From the NCBI RefSeq assembly GCF_021869535.1, contig NW_026262679.1, positions 87,541,143-87,605,142 of the forward strand: DNA of 64,000 nt. Direction: 5' to 3'. The notes beneath the pieces were generated by a model, which was not told the DNA's origin, ran no database searches, and saw only the letters and a list, made by a program, of their open reading frames with translations. This DNA is from Mytilus californianus (taxonomy: Eukaryota; Mollusca; Bivalvia; Mytilida; Mytilidae). Positions 48,510-61,840 of the stretch are shown here, one piece after another. Numbering within the stretch: the first letter of the stretch is position 1; each line of letters begins with the position of its first letter. The position numbers were made by a program, and so were the translations under genes.

Positions 48510-50430
48510 GCAACAAGAACCTCGACAAGCTGGGGTTGAAATCCGGATAACTATATGTTTGTGTGAATATTAAAGCTATGTGAGGCAAATTGAATGTAAT
48601 TTGTTTTACAATATTTTACCAGGCTGATTTAATGAATGATATGATGAACCAGGACGGTTAAAAGTATAAATAGATATGTGACGACAGACTACACGTGACT
48701 ATTATAGTATTGATGAATTCATAATCAAGAGATAGAATATGTCCGATTTAAGTCATATGTATCATGCGTATCTCATGAAGGTTAATATAGAAGCATTGGT
48801 GAATAAAAGGAGATCACATTTAGATTACTATAACACCAATTAAATACAACTACACACTTCATATTTATAAGGATACAATCAAATGCGAAAATGAAAAAAA
48901 TACCCCCCCCCCCCCCCTTCGCACAAAGAGAACAGAGAAGCAAACTTGTTTATACTAAATATCTCTGAAAATATAAGAAGTATAGTCTTAGTAATGCTAA
49001 CCCCCTTGACAATATTTTTTTTTTTTGTATTGATTGTTTGTTGCAACGGTGAATGACTAGAGACAAATATTTCATAAATATTCAGAACGAGAAACAAACA
49101 AAAAAGTAGTAAATTTGGGCAGTAAATAAATAAATGATGATATGTGGGAATGCAGCAGAAGTATTTTGCTTTGGTGTAAATCATAGAGATTTTTTGCAAA
49201 TAGAGTTTAAATAACGTCCAGAGAGTGTTACACGTTCCCAATATAAGGCATCAGAGTTAAAGCCCCAATTCCGATTGGACGTGGCTGCGTATTTATATAT
49301 CTAGTACAGCCAAAACGGCAGTCGCACTTAGGCAAAACATTCACTGGAGAATGGGAGGAGAAGTTCAGACATTACCACATTTCTATACCCCCATCAACCC
49401 TTGAGTTTGTTTTTCTCCAAAAGGACCGGTATAATGAAAATATGAGAAGAGACATTCCTGTCATCAAACAGACGAAAACGGTGACTATTGGAGTACACCG
49501 ATGTCGTCAACATATCAGTGGCAAAGCATCTACTTGGTTAATGAAACTATCGGGGGCTTACAATCACACACAACTGTATCGACCTGATGCTTAAGAATAT
49601 ATGATTAATTCCATTACAGTATTGGTAATCATTGTTTACGTCCGGAATTTGTCAGATCAGAAATCAAGCTCTGACCTATTTTTTATGCTTCATTTATTCA
49701 TATAAATTGGTTTAAGGATTCCGCAGGCTTGATCGCCTCATCTTAAGTTTAAAGCCAGTTCAGTTCCCTTCATATGAAATATAGCACATCATCTTGCGGT
49801 ATGAAATCGTATAATAAGCTGATGAAATTTTAAACTTGATCTCACAATTTGTATTTTTCACAAATATCTTTTATAGACACAAATGAAAAAGGAGATAACT
49901 ATGTATGTGATGGGAAAATGAGAGAGTAACCAATCGACACAAACATCCAATACACTGGGTACTTCTGAAAAATGTTAGCTGCTTACATCTATAAATTTAG
50001 CTATTTCTACTGTTCGTTATGTTTTGTAATTCACTACTGACGCATTAAAATATTTTTCCCATCTTCCATTTTTCCTTGTAGTGCTTTAAAAGACGTCTTG
50101 AACAAATATTTCTTGCTAATCGATTCTTCTCTTAATGATATTGCTAAAAGACAAACATTTACTTGCAGGAATTTGATTTTGAAAACGCTTATAATTAATA
50201 CAATAATTATAAAGAAGACACACTGATCATTATCTAATTTTTTTTATTTTCTTATGAGGCATTGTATATCATCTAATGAAAACTTTCCAGTCTGAGTAAA
50301 CGTTGTAATGTTGATAATCTGGGGATTAAAAACCTCATAAAAGATAAAAAAAAAAAATAAGCAATGAGTCCAGAAAGGGTTAAATTGCCAAAGAATTAGA
50401 AAAGGTACTATATTTCATATATAAGCTGGC
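48510..50430. other. Spacer between the two duplication copies
   Basis: No gene is recognised. A C15 homopolymer lies at 48,903-48,917, and the open frame read through it is an artefact. The stretch 49,260-49,600 is less AT-rich than its surroundings, but I see no recognisable product. Confidence 0.4.
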
Positions 50431-50436
50431 CTGCAG

Positions 50437-50545
50437 TGACATGTACTGGTGAATATTTACTTCTATGACATATACTTGTGAATGTTTACTCCAGGGTCAT
50501 GTACTTGTGAATGTTTACTCCAGGGACATGTACTTGTGAATGTGT
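50437..50545. repeat. Relic of the 29 bp minisatellite
   Basis: Three to four units (GACATGTACTTGTGAATG with TTTACTCCAGG) match the array in dehydrogenase intron 5. They sit in the same position relative to the exon copy that follows. Confidence 0.85.
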
Positions 50546-50609
50546 ATATGCATGCATTAAATCAACATAACTTCTTTATCAATTTTATCACTGATTTAAA
50601 TATTTACAG

Positions 50610-50765
50610 ACTTGTGAGGAAGGTGCCCCGACGACTATATATTGGGCTATCAGTGAGGATATACAGGGTGGTCAAGACATTATTATATGGATTGTAAGAA
50701 CTATGAACACCCTATGCACAAAAGTAAAGAAGCTTACGATTAAGGTTTGTGTAAGAAGATTTTGG
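50610..50765 (+). pseudogene. Degenerate copy of the last dehydrogenase exon
   Basis: After a preserved acceptor (ATATTTACAG), the sequence matches dehydrogenase exon 6 at 19,602-19,757 (ACTTGTGAGGAAGGTGCCCC and onwards, and TTATTATATGGATTGTAAG). A one-base deletion near 50,668 breaks the frame, GAA has become TAA near 50,740, and homology stops at about 50,765. No other exons of the gene precede it. It is therefore a fragment carried along by the segmental duplication, not a processed copy: the intronic minisatellite is still attached. Confidence 0.88.
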
Positions 50766-52168
50766 AGTTCTACCATCAATAGGAACGCGCAAACTTATTC
50801 AACCATCATTGAATTTATAAATACTTAAGGATTACCCAAAATGTAATTTTTCGCAATGAGCGAGGGCCGATTTTCCCTTAATTTATTTCACAAAAGGACA
50901 ATTTAAAAAAAATCTTTTTTAATCCTCGTTAAGTTCATAGTCTGACAGCTTCATGTGTGTACTTTAAGGTTTTAACAACACTGTGGCGTAAATCAGATAT
51001 ATGTAAAATAATACTAAATGTCTAAAGATGACAACAATTTGGGCAGATTGGTAGATTTGGAGTAAATACTGCTAAAATGAATTTTGCAACCAAAACCAAA
51101 TTCTATTGAAAGCAAAACAAATTTTCCCAGATACAAAATAACTACGATTTAGGCCTTTTGTGCAAAATTTCATAAAAATTTGTATAATTTGTGATTTAAC
51201 AGCCCATTTTGATTGTATGGATTTGGTGAAAAATAAACAATGACAGAGTTTGAATCTTTCATATGCAATTCTAGTAGAGTTTTTAACACCTGTCGGATTT
51301 GACACTGTGTGTGAAAGAATTTCAGTGAAAATTGACATCACTCCATTTGAATATGAATCCAAAAATAAGTAAAAGGCCATGCCAAACCTAAACAAAACAA
51401 CTATCTGAATTAACTGTTGTTTTATCCTAATAGAAATAAACTGATTCTTTGAGCTATGATTTTGACTAGGTATATTTTCTTTTACATAAGTTTTTGTTTT
51501 ACTTCTTAATCATTGTCTTGAAACAAATGTAGACAGTTTAAGGCAAATTATGCTTTTTTTAAATAATGACCTTTTCGCATGTATTTGCACCATTACGGCA
51601 ACATTTGTATGCACATAAAATTTATCTTCTCCATGTAAATGTATAGTTTTGTGTGAAGAAGGGTTTATAAAGTAAGCAGGCTATTTTCACTTTTTTGCCT
51701 ATTTCAAGTTTATGCCCACATAGCCGGAAATATCACTAATTGCCCAAAAAAAAAAAACAAGAAAATTTTAAATTTTAACATCATCGTAAAAAAAACATAA
51801 TATTCCTGACTAACACAACAATAAATTATTTTGGTACAATTATTCAGTATTATGAATAATGTGACTTTTAAATATGATTTTTCGGTCATTTATGAGTATC
51901 TTATTTTTCATTTTTCAAAAGAATGTAGGTCATACAAATGTATAAGAGAAATTAATTTTGTATAAAAAATCATAAACGTTGTCTAGATTTAGGGACAAAC
52001 TGCTTTGTTTTCAGTTTTTGAAAGAAACAGCTCTGCAAAAAACTGGTGTTTTATGTATTAAAAAGGTTTGATGTTGTAAATAAGTATACTGAAGAATATC
52101 GTAACAGCCTTTATTTGGTGCTCAATAAAAAAGTTTGGATAAGGCATTTATAGAAACTTTGACTTTAA

Positions 52169-55006
52169 ACACACTTGGTATCCTGACCCGAAATCCGCGG
52201 CGGTATCCTAATCCTGAGGAGCAATTACACTTTGTTAAGGTAACACAATACCGAATGGCATATCTCCCGATTTCTAAACTTTTTGGCACACCTATCCTTT
52301 GAATCCAGTTATATCGGAATATGTAATAAAAAATAAATGGGGGTCACCATTTTTGTTTTCTTGTAATTTTCATAGGAAAACGTAAATTTTTTGCGACAAA
52401 TTTACATAGATATATAGGGAAAATGGATTTTTTTCGACTTATCTTTTTAGATTTTTCAATGGATGGTTATGTTCTTATATACGGAGAAAGACTCAAAACT
52501 AACATAATATCCAGGTGTGTATACTGAATTCGTGCATGTAAAGAAACTCATATGTCACCATCCTTGTTTTTGAGATAAATGGCTTCAAAGTTGATCGATA
52601 CGCTTAGAATTTGACCGAAAACGTGTGACATTATTGAATACAGAAGAACGTTATTCTTACTAAGATGTCTTGAAAAAAAAATATGTATGGATCTAAATGG
52701 TGTTTATTTTATTTAAATTTCCCCTGTCGGGTTTCGCAAATTTCCTAGTAATTCAATATCAATTTCTACTGATTTAATTTTATTTCGTCCAACACAGGGA
52801 AATTTCACTCACATGAATTAAGATTAACGTGAATTTCGTGTGATTTTCACTTCAAACTAGCTTATACGGGAAACTCACGTGAACTGATTTCACACAAGTT
52901 TCACGTGAATCTTATGATAATTTCATGTAGAAATCACATGAATTTTGTACACGTTAAATTCACGTGAATTTTCAAAATACAGTTATTTAAATAATATCTA
53001 AATTTTCAAATTTGATAAAAACTATGAAAAATACCCTTTTTTTTGTAAAATTTCACGTGCTATTCATTCATCTTTAACTTCACCCTACCATACTAGACAA
53101 TGGTGATGCAACCAGTAAATCCATGCATAAATAAAATACTTTAAAAATTTGATTAAGTAAACAGTGATGGTGACAATATATCTTTTTGAATAAGCAGTTC
53201 ATAGTAGAATGTTAATTGGGAGATCTCAAATGTAAGCAAGCTATCATCTACGTCATTTGGTCTTTGATGGAAAGTTGTCTCATTGGCAATCTTACCACAT
53301 CTCCTTTTTTCATAATGGTTTGAGTGTTCTCCTGAGATACAAGAAGTTTAAAGACTTTAACAAATATGAAACATGTTACTGTGATGATTAAATTCTGGCT
53401 ATTATTGTGAACATATGATGTTATAATTTGATAGATTTTATACTTGCTTTACTAAATATACTTATCAACTTTCCAATTCAAGGGACCAACGAATCTTTAC
53501 TAAAACTACAAATTAAGTGAAAAGATACTCGTCCATCATGCATTAGTCACGATTATCTATATGTTTTTGGTTTTGTTTCGTTAATTGTCCAGCTGTTGCT
53601 GTCTTATTGTATATCCCACCTCTCCATTTATTCACAAAAAGAACTAACAACACTTCTTTTTTACAAACATACTTGTATACTTGTTATAAAAACTCCTTAT
53701 AAGACTGTGAATACCCTCGGGCTTTTCCCGACGCCTATGTGAGCAATATGTCCCTCCCAAAAAGGCAACTTTGTTTACCGTCTTTCAGTGGTTTTGTGTC
53801 CCCACTTTAGGAAAAGGTGCGTTTTTCATCATCTGTACTTGTACATTATGTCCAACTCAAAACACCAAAAACACACCCATCCCCGAATACACAGGCGTAA
53901 ATTAACATGAATATAAAATCTATTCAGTTTGTTTCTGCCGTTTGAATAAAATAGGTTAATGAAACTATATCTTTATAATTTGTTTGTAAATTTCGAGAAA
54001 ATAATTTAAGAATGGAAAGTTGGTCGGCCAATTATCCAGGTTCAACTAGTTTTTTTGCCAACAAACTATTTTCTGTATGAGTTTCAACGTCTGCTTGTAT
54101 GGTGCTTTTTCGCCTAATTCTATCCGTATTCTTTTCCAAATAAATTTCCTTTTTCTATTTTGCTAGCGGCGTTTTTTGGCAACCGTTTTAAAACGAATGG
54201 GTTGCTTAACGGAATTGCATTACTAGTGGTACAATTCCATGTATTTTCACACATCATCCTGCGTTTCTATAAATTGGATTTCTACTTTCAAAACAAAATG
54301 TCATCGGGATAAGGCGTGCATCATAAATAAGAATTTATTGCAAAAAAACAACCATGAATAAAAAAACTCAATATGATATACATAAAAACATATATAGATA
54401 AATCGTACAAATGCTTACTTTTTAATAGAAACAGAATATTCAAAAAGTTTATTTTCAAAGGTAAAGAATGAGCAGAAGAATTGGCGGAAAGCGACGAAGC
54501 AATCAATGTCAAATAATGTATTGCCTCAAATCTCTCGGCACTCTGCATCTATACTAGGCAAAGTTACAGTCAAATATGTTTACCAAAAATAAAAGGATTT
54601 TAATGATGTAATCATTTCAATTAAAGTACAGCGTAGGGCCTACATATATTGTGTTTTCCCATTTTTGTTCTTTCATATGAATCGCATCTGTGTACAGTTT
54701 TTGTTTTGTGATTGAATATGATAGTATAGAAAGCGACGCTAAAATAAAGGTTTTTTTAATATATAATCATATATATTTGCATATTTGAAATAAAGAAACA
54801 TTTATCTTTCAACTATTTTATACCAGACTGGGGCAAATTGTTTGTTGAATTCTTTCTAAGTTTTTAGAAAACATCAGGTTTTACGTTTGCCATCAATTTC
54901 ATGGATGTCGACAACAGCGGAAACGATAACTCGTGGCGTAACGTCATTCGATATCGTGTAACCTTAAGTACAATCTGGATCCGATTCCAACGGATGATTA
55001 TCGTGT
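52169..55006. mobile_element. 2.8 kb insertion at TTAA, absent from copy A
   Basis: Copy A reads GAATTTAAAGGGAGATAC at 33,529-33,546. In copy B the same site is split, with TTAA on both sides (52,165-52,168 and 55,007-55,010). The insert starts ACACACTTGG and ends ATTATCGTGT, so the first four bases are inverted repeats. Both subterminal regions are rich in GGATCC or GGTATCC-like words. No transposase frame is visible. It carries other repeats: a block of CACGTGAA-type inverted motifs, and a GTTGTCTCATTGGCAATC tail near 53,272. The TTAA target is compatible with piggyBac-like elements, but the ends are too weak to decide. Confidence 0.7.
52795..52985. repeat. Cluster of TTCACGTGAA-type palindromic motifs
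   Basis: At least eight variants of TTCACGTGAA, TCACATGAA and TTCACACAAG occur within 190 bp in both orientations. They could form alternative foldbacks. The cluster lies inside the TTAA insertion. No matching protein-coding or RNA feature is visible. Confidence 0.55.
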
Positions 55007-56079
55007 TTAAAGGAATATGAATTATTATTGCCGCAAGTATCCAGATAGTGAGATACCAAGTCTTTTATTTTCATTTTTTTGGATAGTCACCACAATCTGT
55101 TACCCTCAAAGTAATCATTCACATGAAAAGGTTTCAATGAAAACATATGGGATGTATGTACATTAAGCAAAACCTCCATTAAATATTACGAAATAACCAA
55201 TATGTCAAAAGAATGGCTTCTTAATTTCTGTTATTCATCTACAAAGTCACTACAAATTTGGTCGTTCGTTGCTCGACACTAATAACAATTTAAAAGCAAA
55301 AAGACAGTCATAGGGGATAATCATGATCTTTGCTAAAATACGTGAGACAGTAAGCATTCTAGATTTTTCGCTAATACAATTTTTTTGTTTTATGTAGTTA
55401 CATACAGAACATACATATTAATTAGGCTATAAACGTTTAACAGATAGATAATGATGGTATACCAAAAGCATTGTGACACTATAATTGTCACATAACAGTG
55501 CTTCGTCTTGGTAGGTATTAATCAAAGGATATTATTACATGAAAGGTCACAAAATAACGTTTTCCCTGAAAACGCAACATTTTGGCTCATATAAATCAGC
55601 AACTGACAACCACAAAACAAATGTATATCGAAGAACTACGCTCATGGCTGTCTGCATAAAAGTTACTGTTTTAGCACTTATTATGAAAGAAGATTTTAAT
55701 ATTTCTACAATTTTACTTTGTGAATATTTGATCCTTTATAGGTCATATCGATCTTAAATTTTAGATTTTTTTGGTTGCAACAATATTAAAACATTAAGAT
55801 TTATTGTTTTACATTAAATAACAATATCTGGTGATATCATATCTTTTAAGCGCATTTTGAAGATGAAAAGAGGTTCAAATTATCCTTTTATTGTAGTATT
55901 GAAAAATAATCACAATAAATAAAAAAATCATAGCAATCAATTGAAATGAAATTTTCTAAAAAAAATTATAACGTTCTGTTTGAATTCTGAAATTGTTGTC
56001 ATTTCAATAGATTTCAGGTAGATTTTAGTATTTTTACAGTATTTCTTTTTGCAGTTTTCCACGTAATCATAACTGTGTC

Positions 56080-57761
56080 CTAACAGAGTTCGTACAATAT
56101 AGGTCCACAAAAATTCGCAACTATTAATTTTTCTTTCTTTACATCAAACTCGTGTCCAAAAGGGTTACTAATTCCGTCATCTTGCCCAAGTAGTTTTCTT
56201 GCTTGTTTTCCATCCGACGACATGACAAGTATACTATTGTTACCAGATGAAACAATATACACGTTTGAGTCTTTATCTACAGATATCCCCCGCGGAGAAC
56301 GAACTGATTGATCTTTGTATTCCCACATTTTCTCTCCAGTCAATGAGCAGCATGTAACTGTATGGTGTGAGCTATTGGTATAAAATATCTTGTCTTTGGA
56401 TGTTGTTACAAAACTAAAGTTTGACAAGGTTTCGTCTTTAATCAAAGTAGAATAGCAATAGTTTGACACTTTTACTTTCTGTATACCTGTGCCAGTATTA
56501 CAGTATAATAAGTGGCCATCTCTGTAACATATACTGTAACAGTGACTGGTTGTTTTTATCCTGCTTTCAATTGTTTTTGTTAAAATGTTGATGATTTGAA
56601 TTTGATTTGAATTAGGAAATGAAACAGCGACTGTCTTGTCATCGATACAAGTGACATCTGCTAGGTTTCGATATGACAGAGGTATGTCATTCTTCAAGGT
56701 TCCATCTTCCTTTAAGATCAGAAGACGTTTTTTGCTGATGTCTTTTAGGAAGATGTCTCCCGTACTAGAAAAAGCACACCCTGTGACATGAGCAAATTCT
56801 AATTTTCTTTTTAATGTCATTTTTAAATCATTGATAGTTGTAGGTGGTGCATGACGAAATTTTCTTATATGTGCTTGTTTGTCTTTTTCTGCCTGCATTA
56901 CCACCAGTTGAGAACTCGTTCAACAGATATTGAACCGAATAAAGTAACAGTAGACAATACGTTGGATAAATTGTCCTCAATTTTACAGTTCAAGTCTATC
57001 TTCTGTAACCTATCATCCTCAAATAACGACTGCATAAATATTTCATGTTTTTTAATTTCTGTTTCAATCATTTTACTCCCAAGAATTACCTGTATGTCTG
57101 ACGCATATTCTTTGATAGCTGATATCAAGGTTTGCAATAAATTCAATTTTTCTGAATGTTCAGCAAGTTTTCCCAGTAAGTCTTCTACTTTTGATTTAAC
57201 TTTCTCTTCTGCAGCATATAGATCCTGAAGTATGTTTTGTTCTAAACTGACAAGGTGCTCGTTAATTTTATTACGGACCTGTTTTATTTCATCGTGACAT
57301 TTTTGCCTTTGATTCTGGATTTCAACAAGATTTTGTTTTCGATCTTTTACAACTCTCTCAGCATTCATTTTGATATATTTCAGATTTTCATCAAGACTTT
57401 CCAATAAGACTGAAGTCTTTGCTGTTTGTATGACTTTCTCCAGCGATAATATCCCCATGCAGTTAGCATGGTTGGACTGAATACACAGTGGACAACAGAG
57501 ACTTTCATGTTGCGGACAATAATTCTTGAATTTTCTGTCATGCTGTGAACAGTATTGTGATATATTAGCTATCGAGGGAGGTAATTGTTTATAATTGTGG
57601 ACAGATATAACAACATGGTGTCGTGAGGCTTTCGATGCATTGTGATATTTCAGACATTGGGAGCAGAGTCCTTCATCACATTCAGGACACCAGTAGTCAG
57701 CATTTGTTGTCGTGTGCTGAGAGTCACAAACACCACATGCAACTGTGCTTGATGTTGCCAT
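56080..57761 (-). pseudogene. Frameshifted copy of the RING-less TRIM-like gene
   Basis: Paralogue of 35,363-37,045 with all B-box cysteines and histidines retained in the same positions, the same ATG context, and the same upstream acceptor. One base is missing near 56,918 relative to the intact copy (ATTCGA there, ACTCG here). The first frame therefore ends at 56,898 after 287 codons (B-boxes and coiled coil, then five aberrant residues). The propeller is left in a second frame from an internal ATG at 56,904. The rest of the propeller is intact and ends LYELC, like its partner. Divergence is moderate and otherwise frame-preserving, so the break looks recent. It may be a pseudogene, an allele with a sequencing error, or a truncated decoy lacking the propeller. 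Confidence 0.87.
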
Positions 57762-57801
57762 TTAAGTCTTGCTCTACTGAAAATAAGACAATTTCCATTA
57801 T

Positions 57802-58302
57802 TCATATTGTAATTGCAGTTTGTTTAAACAAGGATTTGTATAGTAAGTATACAAGTCCATTTTTTAACGTGGTTGATTTATATATCCCAGTTCTATTTTC
57901 CTCAAACAACATAACTTGTCCCATAAAATTGATAATACTAATTGGGAAACAAAGGTGTTTAAAAAAAGGATAAACCATAGTAAATTGTACATCATTTAGG
58001 CCTATGAATTTGCTTACAAGAAAAACTGGATCAAGATTTTTGAAGATGTAATCTTCTTCTCTGAATATGGTCTCAATAAGAACAATGTCATTGTATGGAA
58101 CAGATATGATTACATAAAACAATTTAGAATTGACATTATTGTCCTGTCTGAATGCATAATATATAATGTTTACTCCATAAAAAACACTTTTTAGAGGTTT
58201 TTTTATAAGTTTATCACCTCTAGTCACTCTTGTATTGACGATAACTAAATGGTATATGCTATCCACAAAAATGCATGATTTATAAGGCTGTCGATTTCTC
58301 AC
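57802..58302 (-). other. 166-codon open frame upstream of the broken TRIM-like gene
   Basis: This long open frame is on the same strand as the gene, with no recognised family. The collinear stretch in copy A (37,062-37,480) keeps the frame without indels, except for one stop (near 37,330) and the 66 bp tail insertion. That could mean former coding function, but the length may also be chance in sequence that has simply not accumulated indels. Confidence 0.15.
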
Positions 58303-59529
58303 ACGATTTGGTTAGATGATTTTCAGTCGGCAAAGCAATGCTTACACAAAATGCAAAGGAGCCTATTACTGACCGACCGATAATGAACATTAAAGGCGCA
58401 TTAGTTACCAACTAGACAAAAAAATTAAAAATCTGATTTTATTTTTTGTTTCAAACATTTATAAAATAAGAATATAGAAATAATATTTCGCTATTAGCAG
58501 TCAGTTTTGTTCAATTTCGTCAACATAAGCTAAAAAACATTGCTGATGTATTATTGACTTACAAGACAATAATTCAACCTCATTTGAATCCGTATTCATG
58601 CAACTCTTAATTCTGACCTTAGTAGCGATCGGTTGCGCATGTGTTTACCATGTGGTTCATTCATTTCAAAGAAAAGAATGTCAACATTGAAAAGTGAAAC
58701 AAAAAAGACATCAGGAATAACAATTTCTTTGACTGATCCAACCTACAAAAAATAATTCTTATAAAACGATGATATACATATATTTCAACCTGTAGCATGA
58801 AATCAAACAAATCTATACAAATCGTCATTATATAATTGCACTTGCTTGCCTGTCTATTTATATATATACATTTTTATCGGATTATAAGACCGTCGGCAGT
58901 CTTCGGGGGTCATCTCTATCGATAATTAGATTATTTCTAGTCTAAATTACGTACAAAATACTGATACATTGTATAACGAGTCCATACATTAATAATTGTT
59001 TCTTTTGCGCGTTTGGTATTTTTGATATGTTAGTGTGTTATAAATCAAATATGAGAATTTTGGTAAATTCGGTGAACATGAATTTGATAGCTAATGCCCC
59101 TTTAAATGACATAACATTTAAAACGCATTAAGAAAGAATTACAAGAAACGAAAAATAATTTGATGCACCAGATGTGCATTTAGTAATTAAATTTCTGAAT
59201 AGTAATGCTATCAATCAAATACTTTTAATCAAAAATTCTCAATCAACTAAAAGTTAAACTGAACAAGGAGGCTAAATATGGGCAGCTTAAAAACGCCATT
59301 TGGACACAAAGGATTATCTCAGATTTTAACAGATTTTGACTTTTAAAGTTTATTTTGCCGGAGAAATGAAGACTATCATAGTATAATTTTAATATTGGCC
59401 ATATCTGAGTTAAACACAGTAAGCCATTTAGAAAATTAAAACACAAATTGAAAGAATTGGTCCTAATTTGTTTCATAAAAATTAATGGCCAACCTAGATA
59501 CAAGTATCCTGTCTTATCAAGATATTCGA

Positions 59530-60063
59530 TTTGTTGATTGACGATATATTTGTTACGTTTGGAGGACGTGTTTCTCAACAAACAATCCTATTCCAATGGG
59601 AACCAAGTTCTATAAATTGTGCTCCTCTTCTTGCAGACTTGTTCCTTTATTCATATGAGGCTGACTTCACACAGGAGCTTCTCCATATGCGGACGCCATC
59701 ACGAGTTGGTTGACTGTTATGGAATATCTGTTTCACAGATGACGACGGATATTCCAATTGTAATAACCACAATCCCGTCCTCCTTTTCTCAAATGTAAAC
59801 AACCGAATTAGACTTATCACCAGGTGTGTACTTACTTACGATGGGTACCACATGTCAAGCAGGATCTGCTTATCCCATCGGAGCATCTGAGATCACCCCC
59901 GGTTTTTGGTGGGATCCGTGTTGCTCAGTCTGTAGTTTTCTATGTTGTGTTTTGTATACTTTTGTTTGTGTTTGGGAGTTTTAATTTTTTGCAAAGGCAA
60001 TATCAGTTAGTTTTCGACTAATGAGCTTGAATATGCCTTTGGTGTCTTTCGCCTCTCTTTTAG
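59530..60063 (+). mobile_element. Internally deleted RT retroelement remnant (copy B)
   Basis: Paralogue of 44,055-44,575. The coding trace runs LIDDIFVTFGGRVSQQTI, then a short insertion-disturbed stretch, then CAPLLADLFLYSYEADFTQE. It joins directly to ACGCCATCACGAGTTGGTTG (the distal RT C-terminus) and the UTR. The catalytic region is missing. The tail ends GTGTCTTTCGCCTCTCTTTT. Confidence 0.8.
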
Positions 60064-60764
60064 AACAAGTCGTGTGGATTTGTTTTAGTGCGCACTTCTC
60101 AATACTTGTTTTTTGCAATTATTATCATTTGGTATCCATAGACCGTCTGGCATGAAAATACAAATATTGTTATGGTTTCCGCTGAATTCTTTGTCTCCCA
60201 AAAACTAATTCCATTTAAGAGGGGCGGAAGGACCTTTTTCGGGGATTCGGAATTGAGCCGTTTAATTTGCGAGAATTCGGGAATAGCCATATAAATCGTC
60301 GGGAATTAGGGATTTAGTTATATCGTGATGCGGAATAGACGCATTATTTGCACAGGAATTTGGCATTTATTTTCTTAGGAACTCGGAATGAGATCCCCTT
60401 CTACCAACTCCCATTTAAGGCTATGTTCTAAAAAAAACCATCTTATGATGAATAATACAACCAACGATTCAAAGTTACATCCTATCCAGTACAATCTGAT
60501 TAACAAAAAATTATATAGATCATGTGTCCACGCTTTGCTTAAATGTAAGCAAAAAGTGGACACAAGACCTGTATTTTAATCAGGTTGTATCCAGTAGTCA
60601 GTGTCAAGTGACACTGGAACTTGAAATGCCAGTAGTAATGTTAGATGGCCGATACTGGACTACATGTATGGCCGAGTTAAAATGTATGTACAGTTCAAAT
60701 AAGTACAAAAACAGTAATATTTCGTTTTAATTGATCAAGATATTTAAAATAGTCCAAATGTTTA

Positions 60765-60985
60765 ACACCTCCACATTCGTTATTAGCCTGTCCCATGTCA
60801 GGAGCTTATTGTACAGTGGTTGTCGTTGATTAATTTGGCCCTTTTATAGCTGACTATACGGTTGAACTTCTCCATTGTTGAAGGATGAACGGTGACCTAT
60901 AATTGCTTATATCTTCGTTATCTGAATTTTGAATGATAGTTGTCTCATTGGTAATCATACCACATCTCCTTATTTTTATATAGAA
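60765..60985 (+). repeat. Mussel-type dispersed repeat tail (copy B)
   Basis: Paralogue of 46,535-46,830, with TAGCCTGTCCCATGTCAGGA and GTTGTCTCATTGGTAATCAT. Part of the middle is deleted. Confidence 0.65.
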
Positions 60986-61704
60986 TGAAATCTGCATTTG
61001 AAATTGCGTTACTTCTTATTCTCAGTCTACATACAGGTATGCAATAAATGTACATGTTTACTTATATTTCTAATTGTTATCATACATTTTTGTGTATTCA
61101 TATTTTTCATCATGAAAAGTTCACAGATAAGTTTTTCCAACACCTCTTTGGTCACTGTAAGATTAATAGATTTCTTCAATTCCAAAATGGGCAGTGCAAC
61201 TTATTTTTGTACATTTAGGACAATCAAATTAAGTAGTATATGAAATGAGTATGAACTGCAAAGTGGCTCGACTTGGATAGATGGACAGAAAACTTCGAAT
61301 GCCACTGGGAAATAAGGGAATATTAGACTGGGACAAGACTTTGGCATTGAATCAGGCCACATACGTACAACTTCAAAGAGTTGTTTAAGGATGTTTTTAT
61401 TTTTCTGAGTAAAATCTGAAATAAATAGGATGCTTCTACAATGTCATCTGAAGTTCTATCTGCTTTAAAAAAACTAGAACTTGAGACTGCAAGGAGCCTG
61501 TATCGCTAAGCTGGCATTTACAAAATATTTAAACAATGCAAGAAGAATATTTGTGCTGAACAGAAACTATGTGAGTAAACAAAATCTGTTTTACTGATCA
61601 TTTAAGCTGGACCAATTTCTGTATATCTATCATAGTTTTTAAATATTCAAGCAGAATTAAAAAAATGGGTTTATTGTGATTTAAGGGCAACAAATCCAGT
61701 AAGG

Positions 61705-61840
61705 TCATCTCTACTATTATAAAAGTTTCTCTATATCGTTAACAGTTTTCAAGATAATGACCAATACTGCGTAATTTTCTGAAAATGGACATTTCAGGGG
61801 CATTTCTCCAATATAGCTATAGGTTGTCTCATTTTTTTAA
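61705..61840 (+). repeat. Remnant of the ancient mollusc repeat (copy B)
   Basis: It retains CAGTTTTCAAGATAATGACC and its surroundings. About 530 bp present in copy A (47,535-48,065) is missing just before it. Confidence 0.55.

Noticed and set aside
48879..49241. 120-codon frame on the - strand
   Set aside because: It ends through the poly-C/poly-G tract and has no recognisable domain. It is likely chance in low-complexity DNA.
52169..55006. Firm assignment to piggyBac
   Set aside because: Only the TTAA target and a 4 bp terminal repeat support it. No transposase or characteristic longer ends are present.
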